Positions 1 to 7,575 of a stretch of 38,100 nt of DNA are shown one piece after another. This DNA is from Lentisphaerota bacterium (lineage in GTDB: Bacteria > Verrucomicrobiota > Lentisphaeria > Victivallales > Victivallaceae). Position 1 is the stretch's first letter; each line of letters opens with the position of its first letter. The stretch lies in contig SUWB01000033.1 of the NCBI GenBank assembly GCA_015061745.1, positions 1 through 38,100 on the forward strand, read 5' to 3'. A program made the translations under genes and the position numbers. The notes under the pieces are model-generated. The model was not told the DNA's origin and ran no database searches. It saw nothing but the letters and a program-made list of their open reading frames with translations.

Positions 1-52
1 GACCAAATCCAAATAGTCGAAAGAAAACTGTCAAATTCGCTGTTTGTCAGAC

Positions 53-108
53 TAAACGCACGATTTTCTCCCCTCAACGTGCGTTTACTATTACAAATGT
101 GCGTTTAC
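53..108. promoter_or_regulatory. Operator-like array: three copies of GTGCGTTTAC
   Basis: GTGCGTTTAC occurs at 79-88 and again at 99-108, a 20-bp period (about two helical turns). An inverted copy, TAAACGCACG (53-62), pairs perfectly with CGTGCGTTTA (78-87). The sites lie in the spacer and immediately downstream of the -10 box of a leftward promoter, the usual place for a repressor operator. The cognate regulator is not identifiable from this window. Confidence 0.5.
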
Positions 109-116
109 TTTGTCAA
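88..116 (-). promoter_or_regulatory. Leftward sigma-70-type promoter
   Basis: Read on the minus strand, TTGACA (116-111) is followed by a 17-bp spacer and TAATAG (93-88). The -35 is a consensus match and the -10 is weaker. It points out of the window to the left, towards an unseen gene, and is overlapped by the repeated GTGCGTTTAC sites. Confidence 0.5.
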
Positions 117-168
117 TTCACCAAAAATTTTTCCGATTCAGGAAACGCCGCCTGCAAAAAAAGAAACT

Positions 169-672
169 TCAGTAGCCGTCCCGTTCCCGGAAAAAGGCTT
201 TTGCCTTAAAGAAAGCAATGAAGTTGAAAACCAGCAGCGCACAGCGGAGCATAATAAACAAAGTTACCCCAATAATGGCAATGATAAAAGCCAAACGTTC
301 AAATCCTTTGCTCAGGATCATTGCCTGCCATACCAGTATGCCGTAACTGACCAGAGTCACCAGGTGAGACCCCAATGAAAACCACAAGGCCCAATGTCTG
401 CGGCACAGCATCGCAATGTTTCCGGTCATCCCCAAAAGAGTAATGGCAGAGACCATACCGAATTCCAGCCAGAGAGCGAGACGGACTCCCGCCGTACAAA
501 CAGCGTTCTGGTCAGTCTGGCAGCGGCCGATGAGAAGCAGAGCGGCAACAATAAAAGGAATTTCTAAAGTACGCAGAGAAACCATTACCAAGTCAACAAT
601 ACTCCAGGCTGTAACAAACTGGGGCATAGGAAGCTTGAGAGCTCCCGGAAGCGGATCAACCATATCGTACAT
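169..672 (-). CDS. Small four-helix membrane protein, function unknown
   Basis: The protein is 167 aa and very hydrophobic, with four probable membrane segments at about residues 22-47, 64-88, 92-120 and 126-155. The C-terminus is short, basic and aromatic-rich. I recognise no family motif. The ATG at 672 is supported by AAGGAGA about 8 nt upstream. It lies 67 bp downstream of tRNA-Cys on the same strand with no clear terminator between, so it may be transcribed from the tRNA promoter. Function cannot be inferred; a general inner-membrane protein is all the sequence supports. Confidence 0.75.
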   Translation of the reverse strand: MYDMVDPLPGALKLPMPQFVTAWSIVDLVMVSLRTLEIPFIVAALLLIGRCQTDQNAVCTAGVRLALWLEFGMVSAITLLGMTGNIAMLCRRHWALWFSLGSHLVTLVSYGILVWQAMILSKGFERLAFIIAIIGVTLFIMLRCALLVFNFIAFFKAKAFFRERDGY

Positions 673-739
673 AACAGTGTCTCCTTATTCAGTGTATGGG
701 GGGGATTTTTGCCTTTTACCGGAAATCCGGACACAAAAA

Positions 740-813
740 TGGAGGCGTGGATCGGAGTCGAACCGATTTATGCGATTTTGCAGACCGCTGCCTGACCGTT
801 TGGCTACCACGCC
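740..813 (-). tRNA. tRNA-Cys (anticodon GCA)
   Basis: The cloverleaf can be drawn by eye. The acceptor GGCGTGG pairs with CCACGCC. The D-arm is GCC/GGC and the anticodon stem GCGGT/ATCGC encloses loop CTGCAAA, giving anticodon GCA. The T-arm ATCGG-TTCGACT-CCGAT is canonical. The discriminator is U and the CCA end is encoded. It closely resembles other bacterial tRNA-Cys genes in acceptor and T-arm. Confidence 0.97.
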
Positions 814-829
814 TCGTTTATATGTGCAT

Positions 830-858
830 AATATACACCCCTCAAAGTGAAATGTCAA
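830..858 (-). promoter_or_regulatory. Promoter of tRNA-Cys
   Basis: Minus-strand TTGACA (858-853), a 17-bp spacer and TATATT (835-830) lie 16 bp upstream of the mature tRNA 5' end. This is a near-consensus housekeeping promoter. It lies just left of the oppositely directed lepB promoter. Confidence 0.85.
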
Positions 859-877
859 GAGAAAAAAACAAAAAATA

Positions 878-906
878 TTGAAATTTCTCCCGGATAGTGG
901 TATATT
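878..906 (+). promoter_or_regulatory. Promoter of signal peptidase gene
   Basis: TTGAAA (878-883), a 17-bp spacer and TATATT (901-906). Transcription would begin around 913. This rules out the upstream TTG at 878 as the translation start and supports the ATG at 956. Confidence 0.75.
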
Positions 907-955
907 AGGAAACACAGAACCCCGATTTAATCAATTTTACAGAGAAAAACGGTCT

Positions 956-2128
956 ATGATGCTGACTTTTTTGTACAAACGTAAAAAACGTAAATTTCTC
1001 GGCGAACTCCGCGCCCGGCGGCACGCCGAAGATGATCTGCTCACCGCCGCAGAAAAAAGTGCTTTTGATGCAGTGATCGACGGATTTGCCGCTTCTGATC
1101 CTGCCGACTTCAAAGAATCTTCCGCCCGGGCAGAGGCCGAACTGAAAAAAATCCGGCCCGATTACTCCTGGCTGAGAAACTTTCTCGACCTGATTATCGT
1201 CGTCGGAGCTGTTGCTTTCGGCATCAGGGGGCTCTTTTTTCAGCCTTTCAAGATTCCTACCGGCTCTATGCAGCCGACTTTGTACGGTATTCATTATATG
1301 GAAAATACCCCCCTGGGCAAAAATTTGCCGGGATTTCTCAATTATATGCTCTTTTCCGCCCGCCGGGCCCGTCTTGAAGTCCGGCAGGAAGGAGAAGTCA
1401 GATTCCACAGTTACAAAAATTCCCTTTTTAATGACGGAGTCAGCTTTTCTGTGGGAGGAGAGCCTTATTTCCTGCCGGGAGATCCCCGCAAGGTTGCCGA
1501 ATATTCCGGACTCGAGGAGGGAATGACCCTCAGTAAAGGCGAAGTTAAAGCAGACGGATTCCTTTCAATGGGGGACCACCTCTTTGTGGAACGCTTTTCC
1601 ATCTACCTGACTCCCTTGAAACGGGGCGAAGTAATGATCTTTACCACAGATGGTCTGACTGTCGGCGGCGAGCCTTTGAGTGCTTCATCGGGGTTCTATT
1701 ACGTCAAACGCCTTGTCGCTCTGCCGGGAGATACGGTGCGGATCAGGGATAATCAGCTCTATGTCAAACCGGCAGAAGGCGGTGAGTTCAGCCCCATTCA
1801 AAAACTTGCTCCCCGGACGGCGCGGCTCTATTCGGGCAAAGGAGGGTATCAAGGCCATTTGAGCACAATGGGGGATTACCGGCTTTACGGAGTCGACGAA
1901 GATTATGTGGTCCCCCCCGGACACTATTTTATGCTGGGAGACAACTCCGCATTCAGTCTTGACAGCCGCTTTTTCGGAGCAGTCCCCAGACGGAATCTTG
2001 TGGGACGCAGCTGGTTTATTTTCTGGCCCTTCAGCCGCCGCTGGGGCAGAACGGATACTCTTGAACCGTTGGATTTTCCCACCGGAACTGCCGTCAGAGG
2101 TACATTTCCTGTTATGTATAAGCAGTGA
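956..2128 (+). CDS. lepB: Signal peptidase I (S26 family)
   Basis: This membrane serine protease removes signal peptides from exported proteins. Starting at ATG 956 it is 390 aa. A TTG 78 bp upstream in the same frame falls on the promoter -35 and is rejected; ATG 959 is an equally possible start. A cytoplasmic basic N-terminus is followed by a hydrophobic segment around residues 82-102. The catalytic serine is in PTGSMQPTLYG (Ser104) and the catalytic lysine in YVKRLVALPGDTV (Lys251). The third S26 box, GDNSAFSLDSRFFG, is near the C-terminus. The protein is longer than E. coli LepB (324 aa) because of an extended N-terminus and insertions between the Ser and Lys boxes. All catalytic features are intact. 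Confidence 0.93.
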   Translation: MMLTFLYKRKKRKFLGELRARRHAEDDLLTAAEKSAFDAVIDGFAASDPADFKESSARAEAELKKIRPDYSWLRNFLDLIIVVGAVAFGIRGLFFQPFKIPTGSMQPTLYGIHYMENTPLGKNLPGFLNYMLFSARRARLEVRQEGEVRFHSYKNSLFNDGVSFSVGGEPYFLPGDPRKVAEYSGLEEGMTLSKGEVKADGFLSMGDHLFVERFSIYLTPLKRGEVMIFTTDGLTVGGEPLSASSGFYYVKRLVALPGDTVRIRDNQLYVKPAEGGEFSPIQKLAPRTARLYSGKGGYQGHLSTMGDYRLYGVDEDYVVPPGHYFMLGDNSAFSLDSRFFGAVPRRNLVGRSWFIFWPFSRRWGRTDTLEPLDFPTGTAVRGTFPVMYKQ

Positions 2129-2164
2129 TTTGGTGGAAAAGTTGTTTTTTTTCAAGTGATATAC

Positions 2165-2193
2165 TTGACAAAATGCCTGTCAGCGTGTATCTT
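2165..2193 (+). promoter_or_regulatory. Promoter of TPR-protein gene
   Basis: TTGACA (2165-2170), a 17-bp spacer and TATCTT (2188-2193), 35 bp upstream of the ATG at 2229. The -35 is consensus and the -10 differs from TATATT at one position. Confidence 0.7.
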
Positions 2194-2228
2194 AACTCCC
2201 TGGAACAATTTGGGAATAAATAAATACT

Positions 2229-3632
2229 ATGGAACGAAAAACTTTCAGTAAAGTACAAATCTACGTCCGTGACAGTTACAACCGGGCCGGAAAACTCGCT
2301 GAAAAGGGTGATTATGCCGGTGCTGTTGAAATTCTGCTGCCTGTGATCAAAGCCAATCCCGAGGTGCCTCAGCTTTTTGAGCGTATCCGTGAATATGAGA
2401 TCGCCTGGCATAAAAAGAAAAATATCTTTTCCAAGCTGGGCGGATTGATTATTTCTCTCTTTGTCGCACCTGTGGCGGCAGTAATGAGCTTTATCAATCC
2501 TGTTACCGCAATGGCAATGTGCGAAGGACCTCTCGCAATGTGCGTGGACAATCCTTTGATGCTTCACATCCTTGTCCTTGCGTCCAACAATGCCGATGCC
2601 CCCTGGGGAACTGTAACCGCCTTGAACGTGATCCGTGAGCTTCATCCCAACAATACGATGATCCTGAAATCCCTCGCCGAAGCGATGCAGCGGAACAATC
2701 AGGCCGGGGAAGCTTTGAAAATCCACCAGAAAATGGTGGCCAGCACCCCCAACAGCATCGCCGCCAAAGAGGAAATGCGTTCCGCAATGGCCCTCGCCAC
2801 TCTGGAACGGGGCCGCTGGGAGGAGGGCGGAACAACTCAGGATAAGGCTAAAGACTCTGATGATGCCGTGATCCAGCAGATGCTCGAAGGTACCATCCAC
2901 GATGCGGAACAGGCCCGTACACTGATCCGCAAATTTACCTCAGACCTTGAGAAAAACGACTCTGTTGACATCCGGCGCAAACTGGCCGATGCCTATATGG
3001 TGGCAGAACAGTTCGCCGATGCTTTCAGAGAATATGAAACTGTTGCCAAAAAACTGGGTGTGGACGATCCTGTGCTTGACAAGCAGATGGAAAAAGCTCA
3101 CTGTGCCAATCTGGAAAGTCAGGCTGCCGCTTCAGAAAATGCCGGCAATGCCGACAATGCCGCCGCCCTCCGTCAGGCCGCCGCCCAGTACCGTGCCGAT
3201 CACATTTACAGCCGTGCCATAAAGTTTCCCAACGATGCCCAGCTGCAGTTCGATCTCGGTGAACTTTACTTTGAAACCGGTGATATCGAACAGGCCCGGG
3301 AGGTTTTCATCAAAACCTCGGATTTCGCCCAGAAACGGCGTGCCTGTCTGGTTTACCTCGGCCGCTGCGCCCTCCACTTCAACGACGCTGCCGCAGCCAT
3401 TGAAAATCTCGAAAAAGCGGTCAAAGAAATGTACCGTATGGATAAATACAAACGTGAAGCACTCTATTTCCTCGGTATAGGTTATGAACTTGCCGGAGAA
3501 ACAGAAAAAGCTGTGGACTGTTACAAAAAAATCGTTGCCAGTATGGCTAATTACCGTGATGTCCCACAACGTCTGGCGCAACTTGCTCCCGCAGACGCCA
3601 GCAATGCCAACAACAGTGAACAAGCTCAATAA
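2229..3632 (+). CDS. TPR-repeat protein with internal hydrophobic segment
   Basis: The protein is 467 aa with TPR-like helix pairs at about residues 18-55, 155-190, 250-285, 338-372, 376-408 and 418-450 (for example LGELYFETGDIEQAREVF). It has a hydrophobic stretch at about 70-98 that could be membrane-inserted. There is no signal peptide. TPR arrays serve as protein-protein scaffolds. It has its own promoter and is followed after 21 bp by a gene for a repeat-rich single-pass membrane protein, so the two probably act together, perhaps in an envelope or signalling assembly. No enzymatic motif is visible and the exact role is unknown. Confidence 0.85.
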   Translation: MERKTFSKVQIYVRDSYNRAGKLAEKGDYAGAVEILLPVIKANPEVPQLFERIREYEIAWHKKKNIFSKLGGLIISLFVAPVAAVMSFINPVTAMAMCEGPLAMCVDNPLMLHILVLASNNADAPWGTVTALNVIRELHPNNTMILKSLAEAMQRNNQAGEALKIHQKMVASTPNSIAAKEEMRSAMALATLERGRWEEGGTTQDKAKDSDDAVIQQMLEGTIHDAEQARTLIRKFTSDLEKNDSVDIRRKLADAYMVAEQFADAFREYETVAKKLGVDDPVLDKQMEKAHCANLESQAAASENAGNADNAAALRQAAAQYRADHIYSRAIKFPNDAQLQFDLGELYFETGDIEQAREVFIKTSDFAQKRRACLVYLGRCALHFNDAAAAIENLEKAVKEMYRMDKYKREALYFLGIGYELAGETEKAVDCYKKIVASMANYRDVPQRLAQLAPADASNANNSEQAQ

Positions 3633-3653
3633 TGCCTGAAAGGATTTGATCTT

Positions 3654-4901
3654 ATGTCTGATGAACACACAACCCCGGCAAATGATGCACAAGATACCAG
3701 AACCCGTAAAACTGTCAAACTGCGTTCCGCCGCCGCTCCTATAAGTCAGGATATCCCTGTCAGCGATCCTTTGGCCAGCAGAGATACAGATACCGGCAAT
3801 CTGGAGATCCTTGATGATACCCAGACCCGCAAAACTCTGAAACTCAAACCTATGGCTCCCGGCGGTACAGCAGGTCCCCGTCTGAATCTTTCAGGGGACA
3901 GCGATACCCAAACCCGTAAAACTGTGCTGCTGCGTCCCGCAGGTGCTCCTCAGGCTGCTCCTGCTGTCGGCGGGAAACCTGCTTCACCTATGCCCGGCAC
4001 AGTCCGTCTGGATGCAGCTGAAGTTGCTGCCGCATTGGAAGATACTGTCGAAAATGATGACCAGACTCAGGCCGTCCCCAAGCCTGCCGCTCTCCCCAGC
4101 GGTATCAAGCTTCCTCCTCCCGCAGCTCCCGCAGCTCCCGCAGCTCCCGCAGCCAAGGTTGAAGTCGAAGATCAAACCCGTGCCGTGCCTAAGCCTGCGG
4201 CTGTTCCCGGCGGAGTGAAATTGCCCGATGCTTCAGCAGAAGCAGCTTCCGCTGAAGGTGACGACGATCAGACCGTCAAGATGAAGCGTCCTCCCCGGTT
4301 GGCTCCTCCGCCTGCTCCGGGAGCTCCCGCTTTGCGTCCTCCCATTGCGGGGGGGAACAGTAAAGCCACTGTGAAGCTGGCTCCGCCCAAAACGGCGGGA
4401 CTTGCTGCCGGAACTGCCTCCGCTGCGGAAACCTCCGCTGCCGATGCGCCCAAGCCTCCCACGGCTGCGCCCAAACCGCCCACAGCTGCTCCCAAGCCTC
4501 CCACGGCTGCGCCCAAGCCTCCCACGGCTGCGCCCAAACCGCCTACGGCAGCTCCCGCTGCTCCTGCGGAAAAACCTGCCGCCGAAGCCAAGAGTGAAGC
4601 TGCTCCTGAACCCCCCAAAGGCGGTGACGGAGAAATTTCACTTGCTCCCAGCAAAAGAGAGCAAAAGGCCGCCGAAAGCAGCGAAGAAAACGCCGCCGGA
4701 GCTCCCGCTGAAAAGAAGGGAAAGGCAGTTGCTGCTGACAGTGACAATGACAATGGGCCTTCCCTTTTCTATCTGATTCTGGCAGTGGCGACTTTGCTTT
4801 TTGTCGCCTGTGCGGCAGTTATTACTTCAGTGCATTATCTGTACTATGAACAGCAAATGGATTACCGTGAGGTCATTTCTGTTTTGCCCAATGCAAAGTA
4901 A
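3654..4901 (+). CDS. Pro/Ala-rich tail-anchored membrane protein with TRTRKT repeats
   Basis: The protein is 415 aa. The N-terminal part has three near-identical short motifs: DTRTRKTVKLR (14-24), DTQTRKTLKLK (55-65) and DTQTRKTVLLR (84-94). Variants follow at 135-144, 172-181 and 203-213 (DDQTQAVPKP, EDQTRAVPKP, DDDQTVKMKRP). A low-complexity Pro/Ala region includes five perfect PKPPTAA repeats (266-300). A single membrane helix lies at about 370-398, with a short C-terminus outside. The architecture suggests a long disordered cytoplasmic arm anchored at its C-terminus, with repeated threonine-containing docking motifs. Regularly spaced TRKT motifs could be Ser/Thr-kinase or FHA targets; that is inference. 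AAAGGA (3638-3643) is the ribosome binding site. It is in operon with the TPR protein. Confidence 0.85.
   Translation: MSDEHTTPANDAQDTRTRKTVKLRSAAAPISQDIPVSDPLASRDTDTGNLEILDDTQTRKTLKLKPMAPGGTAGPRLNLSGDSDTQTRKTVLLRPAGAPQAAPAVGGKPASPMPGTVRLDAAEVAAALEDTVENDDQTQAVPKPAALPSGIKLPPPAAPAAPAAPAAKVEVEDQTRAVPKPAAVPGGVKLPDASAEAASAEGDDDQTVKMKRPPRLAPPPAPGAPALRPPIAGGNSKATVKLAPPKTAGLAAGTASAAETSAADAPKPPTAAPKPPTAAPKPPTAAPKPPTAAPKPPTAAPAAPAEKPAAEAKSEAAPEPPKGGDGEISLAPSKREQKAAESSEENAAGAPAEKKGKAVAADSDNDNGPSLFYLILAVATLLFVACAAVITSVHYLYYEQQMDYREVISVLPNAK
4449..4553 (+). repeat. Five tandem 21-bp repeats encoding PKPPTAA
   Basis: Five consecutive 21-bp units (cccaagcctcccacggctgc type) encode PKPPTAA without interruption. 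Units differ only at synonymous positions (aag/aaa, cct/ccg, acg/aca, gcg/gct). The peptide repeat is therefore exact while the DNA has drifted, consistent with selection on the protein and with slippage-driven copy variation. Confidence 0.9.
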
Positions 4902-4928
4902 TGCAAAATAAAAATCAATATCCCCCTG

Positions 4929-4954
4929 CGCCGGAGCAATTCCGGCGTTTTTTT
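4929..4954 (+). terminator. Rho-independent terminator after the repeat-protein gene
   Basis: CGCCGGA (4929-4935), loop gcaat and TCCGGCG (4941-4947) are followed directly by seven T residues. It closes the transcription unit that starts at 2165 and separates it from the ABC operon. Confidence 0.9.
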
Positions 4955-5008
4955 CACCGGTGATGCGGTTTTCGGGGCCGCATTCCACGATAAAGGATTC
5001 CGGCAGTT

Positions 5009-5974
5009 ATGGCAGAAGTCTCAATAGAAAAACTTACCAAAAGTTATGACGGTACCACCAAAGTTCTTGATGGTGTGGATCTACACATAAATCAGGGTGA
5101 ACTGGTCTTTATGCTGGGGCCTTCCGGCTGCGGCAAATCCACTTTGCTGCGTATTCTTGCCGGACTGGTGAATGCCGACAGCGGGACAATTTCTTTTGAC
5201 GGCAAAAATATTATGTCCCTGCCGCCTGAAAAACGGCGTGCGGCTATGGTGTTCCAGAATTACGCCCTCTGGCCCCATTTGACCGTCTTTGAAAATGTGG
5301 CTTTCGGCTTGCGTATGGAAAAACATTCTAAAAATGAGATCCGCACCCGGGTTATGGAATCCCTCGAACAGGTGCGTATGGAGCGTTTCGCCCAGGGAGC
5401 TGTCACCCGTCTTTCAGGAGGACAGCAGCAGCGTGTGGCTCTGGCCCGTGCATTGGCAGTTGATCCGGCATTGCTTCTCCTTGATGAACCCCTTTCCAAC
5501 CTCGATGCCAATTTGCGCGATACGATGCGTCGGGAGATCAAACGGATCTGTACCGAGCGGAAGCTGACAGCTCTTTATGTCACCCACGACCGCCGTGAAG
5601 CTTTGAGTATGGCAGACCGTGCCGGAGTGATGCACAAAGGGAAAATTTCTCAGATCGGCACGCCGGATGAAATCTATAATCACCCCGCCGACGGTTTTAC
5701 AGCCCGTTTTCTGGGGGATGTGAATCGTTTGAAAGACGGGGGGATCCGTCCGGAAAGGATAAAAATTTCTGAGAGCGGGGGGAAACTCCGTGCCACATTG
5801 CTGGAACGTGCCTTTTTCGGAGACAGCTGCGAATGGCTTTTTGAAGTTCCCGGCACAGGGAAAGTGCTTGTGCGTGAGCTTGCCGCACCCCAAAGAGAGC
5901 TTGGAAAAGAGTATTTCCTTGACTACGAACCTGAATTTCTGATCCCTGTTCCGGAGTCCGGAGATGAAGAATAA
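5009..5974 (+). CDS. ABC importer ATPase (ferric-ion/polyamine/phosphonate type)
   Basis: This 321-aa ATPase would energise the importer encoded by the next two genes. Walker A is GPSGCGKST (37-45), the Q-loop is FQNYALWPH (82-90), the signature is LSGGQQQR (135-142), Walker B is LLLLDE (155-160) and the H-loop His is 193. The C-terminal third (about 240-321) resembles a TOBE domain of the PotA/FbpC/CysA group. AAAGGA precedes the ATG. The gene overlaps the binding-protein gene by 11 bp, indicating translational coupling. Substrate cannot be read from the ATPase alone. It could in principle also serve the ATPase-less sugar importer at 10692-15571. Confidence 0.9.
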   Translation: MAEVSIEKLTKSYDGTTKVLDGVDLHINQGELVFMLGPSGCGKSTLLRILAGLVNADSGTISFDGKNIMSLPPEKRRAAMVFQNYALWPHLTVFENVAFGLRMEKHSKNEIRTRVMESLEQVRMERFAQGAVTRLSGGQQQRVALARALAVDPALLLLDEPLSNLDANLRDTMRREIKRICTERKLTALYVTHDRREALSMADRAGVMHKGKISQIGTPDEIYNHPADGFTARFLGDVNRLKDGGIRPERIKISESGGKLRATLLERAFFGDSCEWLFEVPGTGKVLVRELAAPQRELGKEYFLDYEPEFLIPVPESGDEE

Positions 5975-7541
5975 AGCCCTGATCCCCGTACTTGCGCTCT
6001 TGGCAGCACTGCTTGCACTGCCCTTTTGTCTTGCTCCCCGTGAAAGCACCCGTCAGCTCACAGGTCAGGAGGAGTGTGAGACATTGGTCATCATTTCCTC
6101 CCACAACAAGGCTCTCCGGGATGAATATGAAGCTGCTTTCACCAAATGGTACAGAGAAAAGTACAAAAAAGAGATCCGTATTGATTTCCGCAATCCCGGC
6201 GGTACAAGCGATATAATCCGCTACATAGCCGACCGCTACGAAACAGAGTTCCGCCGCTATTATGAAGCTCATCCTGAATGGGGCAAGTGGAACGGAGCTA
6301 TCCGCAGTTCCTTTACCGATGCCCGTGCCTGCCGTACACCGGAACAAAAGGCGGCGCGGAAGCGTTTTCTTGAGTCCAATGTGGGAATCGGTATCGACCT
6401 TTTTGCGGGGGGCGGAGTTTTTAACCACGAACAGACCGCCGCCCGGGGGTATGCCGCTGACGGGGGACTCATCAAAAGCCATCCGGAATATTTCAAACAC
6501 ATTCCTCCTGCTTTCGGAGGGGACAAATTGTACAGCCCCAAAGGCGAATTTTACGGAGTTGTGCTGTCAACATTCGGTATCCTTTATAACACCGCCCGCC
6601 TGAAAGAACTTAAAGGAGCTGCGCCTGAGCGTTGGGATGATCTGGGAGATAAAAGATTTTTCAACACACTGGCCGTGGCCGATCCCACCAAATCCGGTTC
6701 TGCCAACAAGTGCTACGAAATAATGATCCAGCAGTGTATGGCCAGGGCCAATGATCCGGTCAAAGGCTGGTATGACGGTATGGCTCTGCTGAAAAAAATC
6801 TTTGCCAACGCCCGGACCATATCTGATTCCGCCGGCCAGGTGGTGAGGGATGTGGCCTGCGGAGAAGCCGCCGCCGGAACCGCAATCGACACCTACGGTA
6901 TCAGCGAAATGCTCTGGAGTACCCACGTTTTCGGTCAGCCCAGGTGTATTTATGTGACTCCGAAAGGGGGGACTGCTGTTTCCGCTGACCCGGTGCAGAT
7001 GCTTCGCGGGGCTCCCAATCCGCAGGCAGCCAAAGCCTTTCTCGCCTTTCTTCTTTCCCGTGAAGGTCAGCTGCTTCACTGCCTGAAGCCGGGAACTCCG
7101 GGAGGACCCGGCAAGAACGGGATCAACCGTCCGCCGGTGCGGAAAGACCTTTACACGCCTGAACTTCAGAAAAAGTTTTTCCTGCCGGGGTACAATCCTT
7201 ACGCCTCGGGAGCTGACTTTGTTTACCGTCCCCAGTGGACCGGACGTTATTATTCTCTGATCCGTGTGCTGCTGCGGACGGTGGTGCTTGAGCCGCATCA
7301 GGAGCTTAAAGCTGCCTACGCCGCCATAATCAAAGCGGGAGGGCCGGACAAGGTGCCCCGTGCGATGGAAAAATTCAATGCGCTGCCCTTCAGCTATACA
7401 GAAGCTTCTCAGGCCCGGGCTTTGCTGCGCGTGACTCCGGAGCGGAGTGCCGCTCAAGTGAGCGGAACTTTACGGCAGTGGAGCGATCAGGCGCGAGCCA
7501 ATTATAAAGAAGCCCGCCGTCTGGCTGAATTGGGTCAGTAA
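5964..7541 (+). CDS. ABC substrate-binding protein (FbpA/PhnS-like, family 1)
   Basis: The protein is 525 aa with a hydrophobic N-terminal export signal (about residues 5-24). The mature start has the LVIISSHNKALRDEYEAAF pattern of periplasmic family-1 binding proteins. ADPTKSGSA is the hinge-region motif common to Fe3+ and aminoethylphosphonate binding proteins. It is unusually long (typical members are about 340 aa), with an insertion around residues 75-150 and a C-terminal helical extension from about 430. The gene starts inside the end of the ATPase gene and is followed by the permease. Likely substrates are ferric ion, a phosphonate or another small anion; the sequence does not decide between them. 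Confidence 0.85.
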   Translation: MKNKALIPVLALLAALLALPFCLAPRESTRQLTGQEECETLVIISSHNKALRDEYEAAFTKWYREKYKKEIRIDFRNPGGTSDIIRYIADRYETEFRRYYEAHPEWGKWNGAIRSSFTDARACRTPEQKAARKRFLESNVGIGIDLFAGGGVFNHEQTAARGYAADGGLIKSHPEYFKHIPPAFGGDKLYSPKGEFYGVVLSTFGILYNTARLKELKGAAPERWDDLGDKRFFNTLAVADPTKSGSANKCYEIMIQQCMARANDPVKGWYDGMALLKKIFANARTISDSAGQVVRDVACGEAAAGTAIDTYGISEMLWSTHVFGQPRCIYVTPKGGTAVSADPVQMLRGAPNPQAAKAFLAFLLSREGQLLHCLKPGTPGGPGKNGINRPPVRKDLYTPELQKKFFLPGYNPYASGADFVYRPQWTGRYYSLIRVLLRTVVLEPHQELKAAYAAIIKAGGPDKVPRAMEKFNALPFSYTEASQARALLRVTPERSAAQVSGTLRQWSDQARANYKEARRLAELGQ

Positions 7542-7575
7542 GATTTTTTCAAAGAAAGAACAGGTCTTTACTTTT

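Noticed and set aside
79..378. Plus-strand 99-codon frame at the left edge
   Set aside because: It overlaps the operator sites and the membrane-protein gene in antisense; no ribosome binding site.
4449..4553. Regular 21-bp repeats as a possible CRISPR array
   Set aside because: There are no spacers; units are contiguous and encode a protein repeat.
4268..4753. Minus-strand 161-codon frame, Ala/Gly/Ser-rich
   Set aside because: It is the antisense of the PKPPTAA repeat and low-complexity region; its repeats simply mirror the plus-strand gene.
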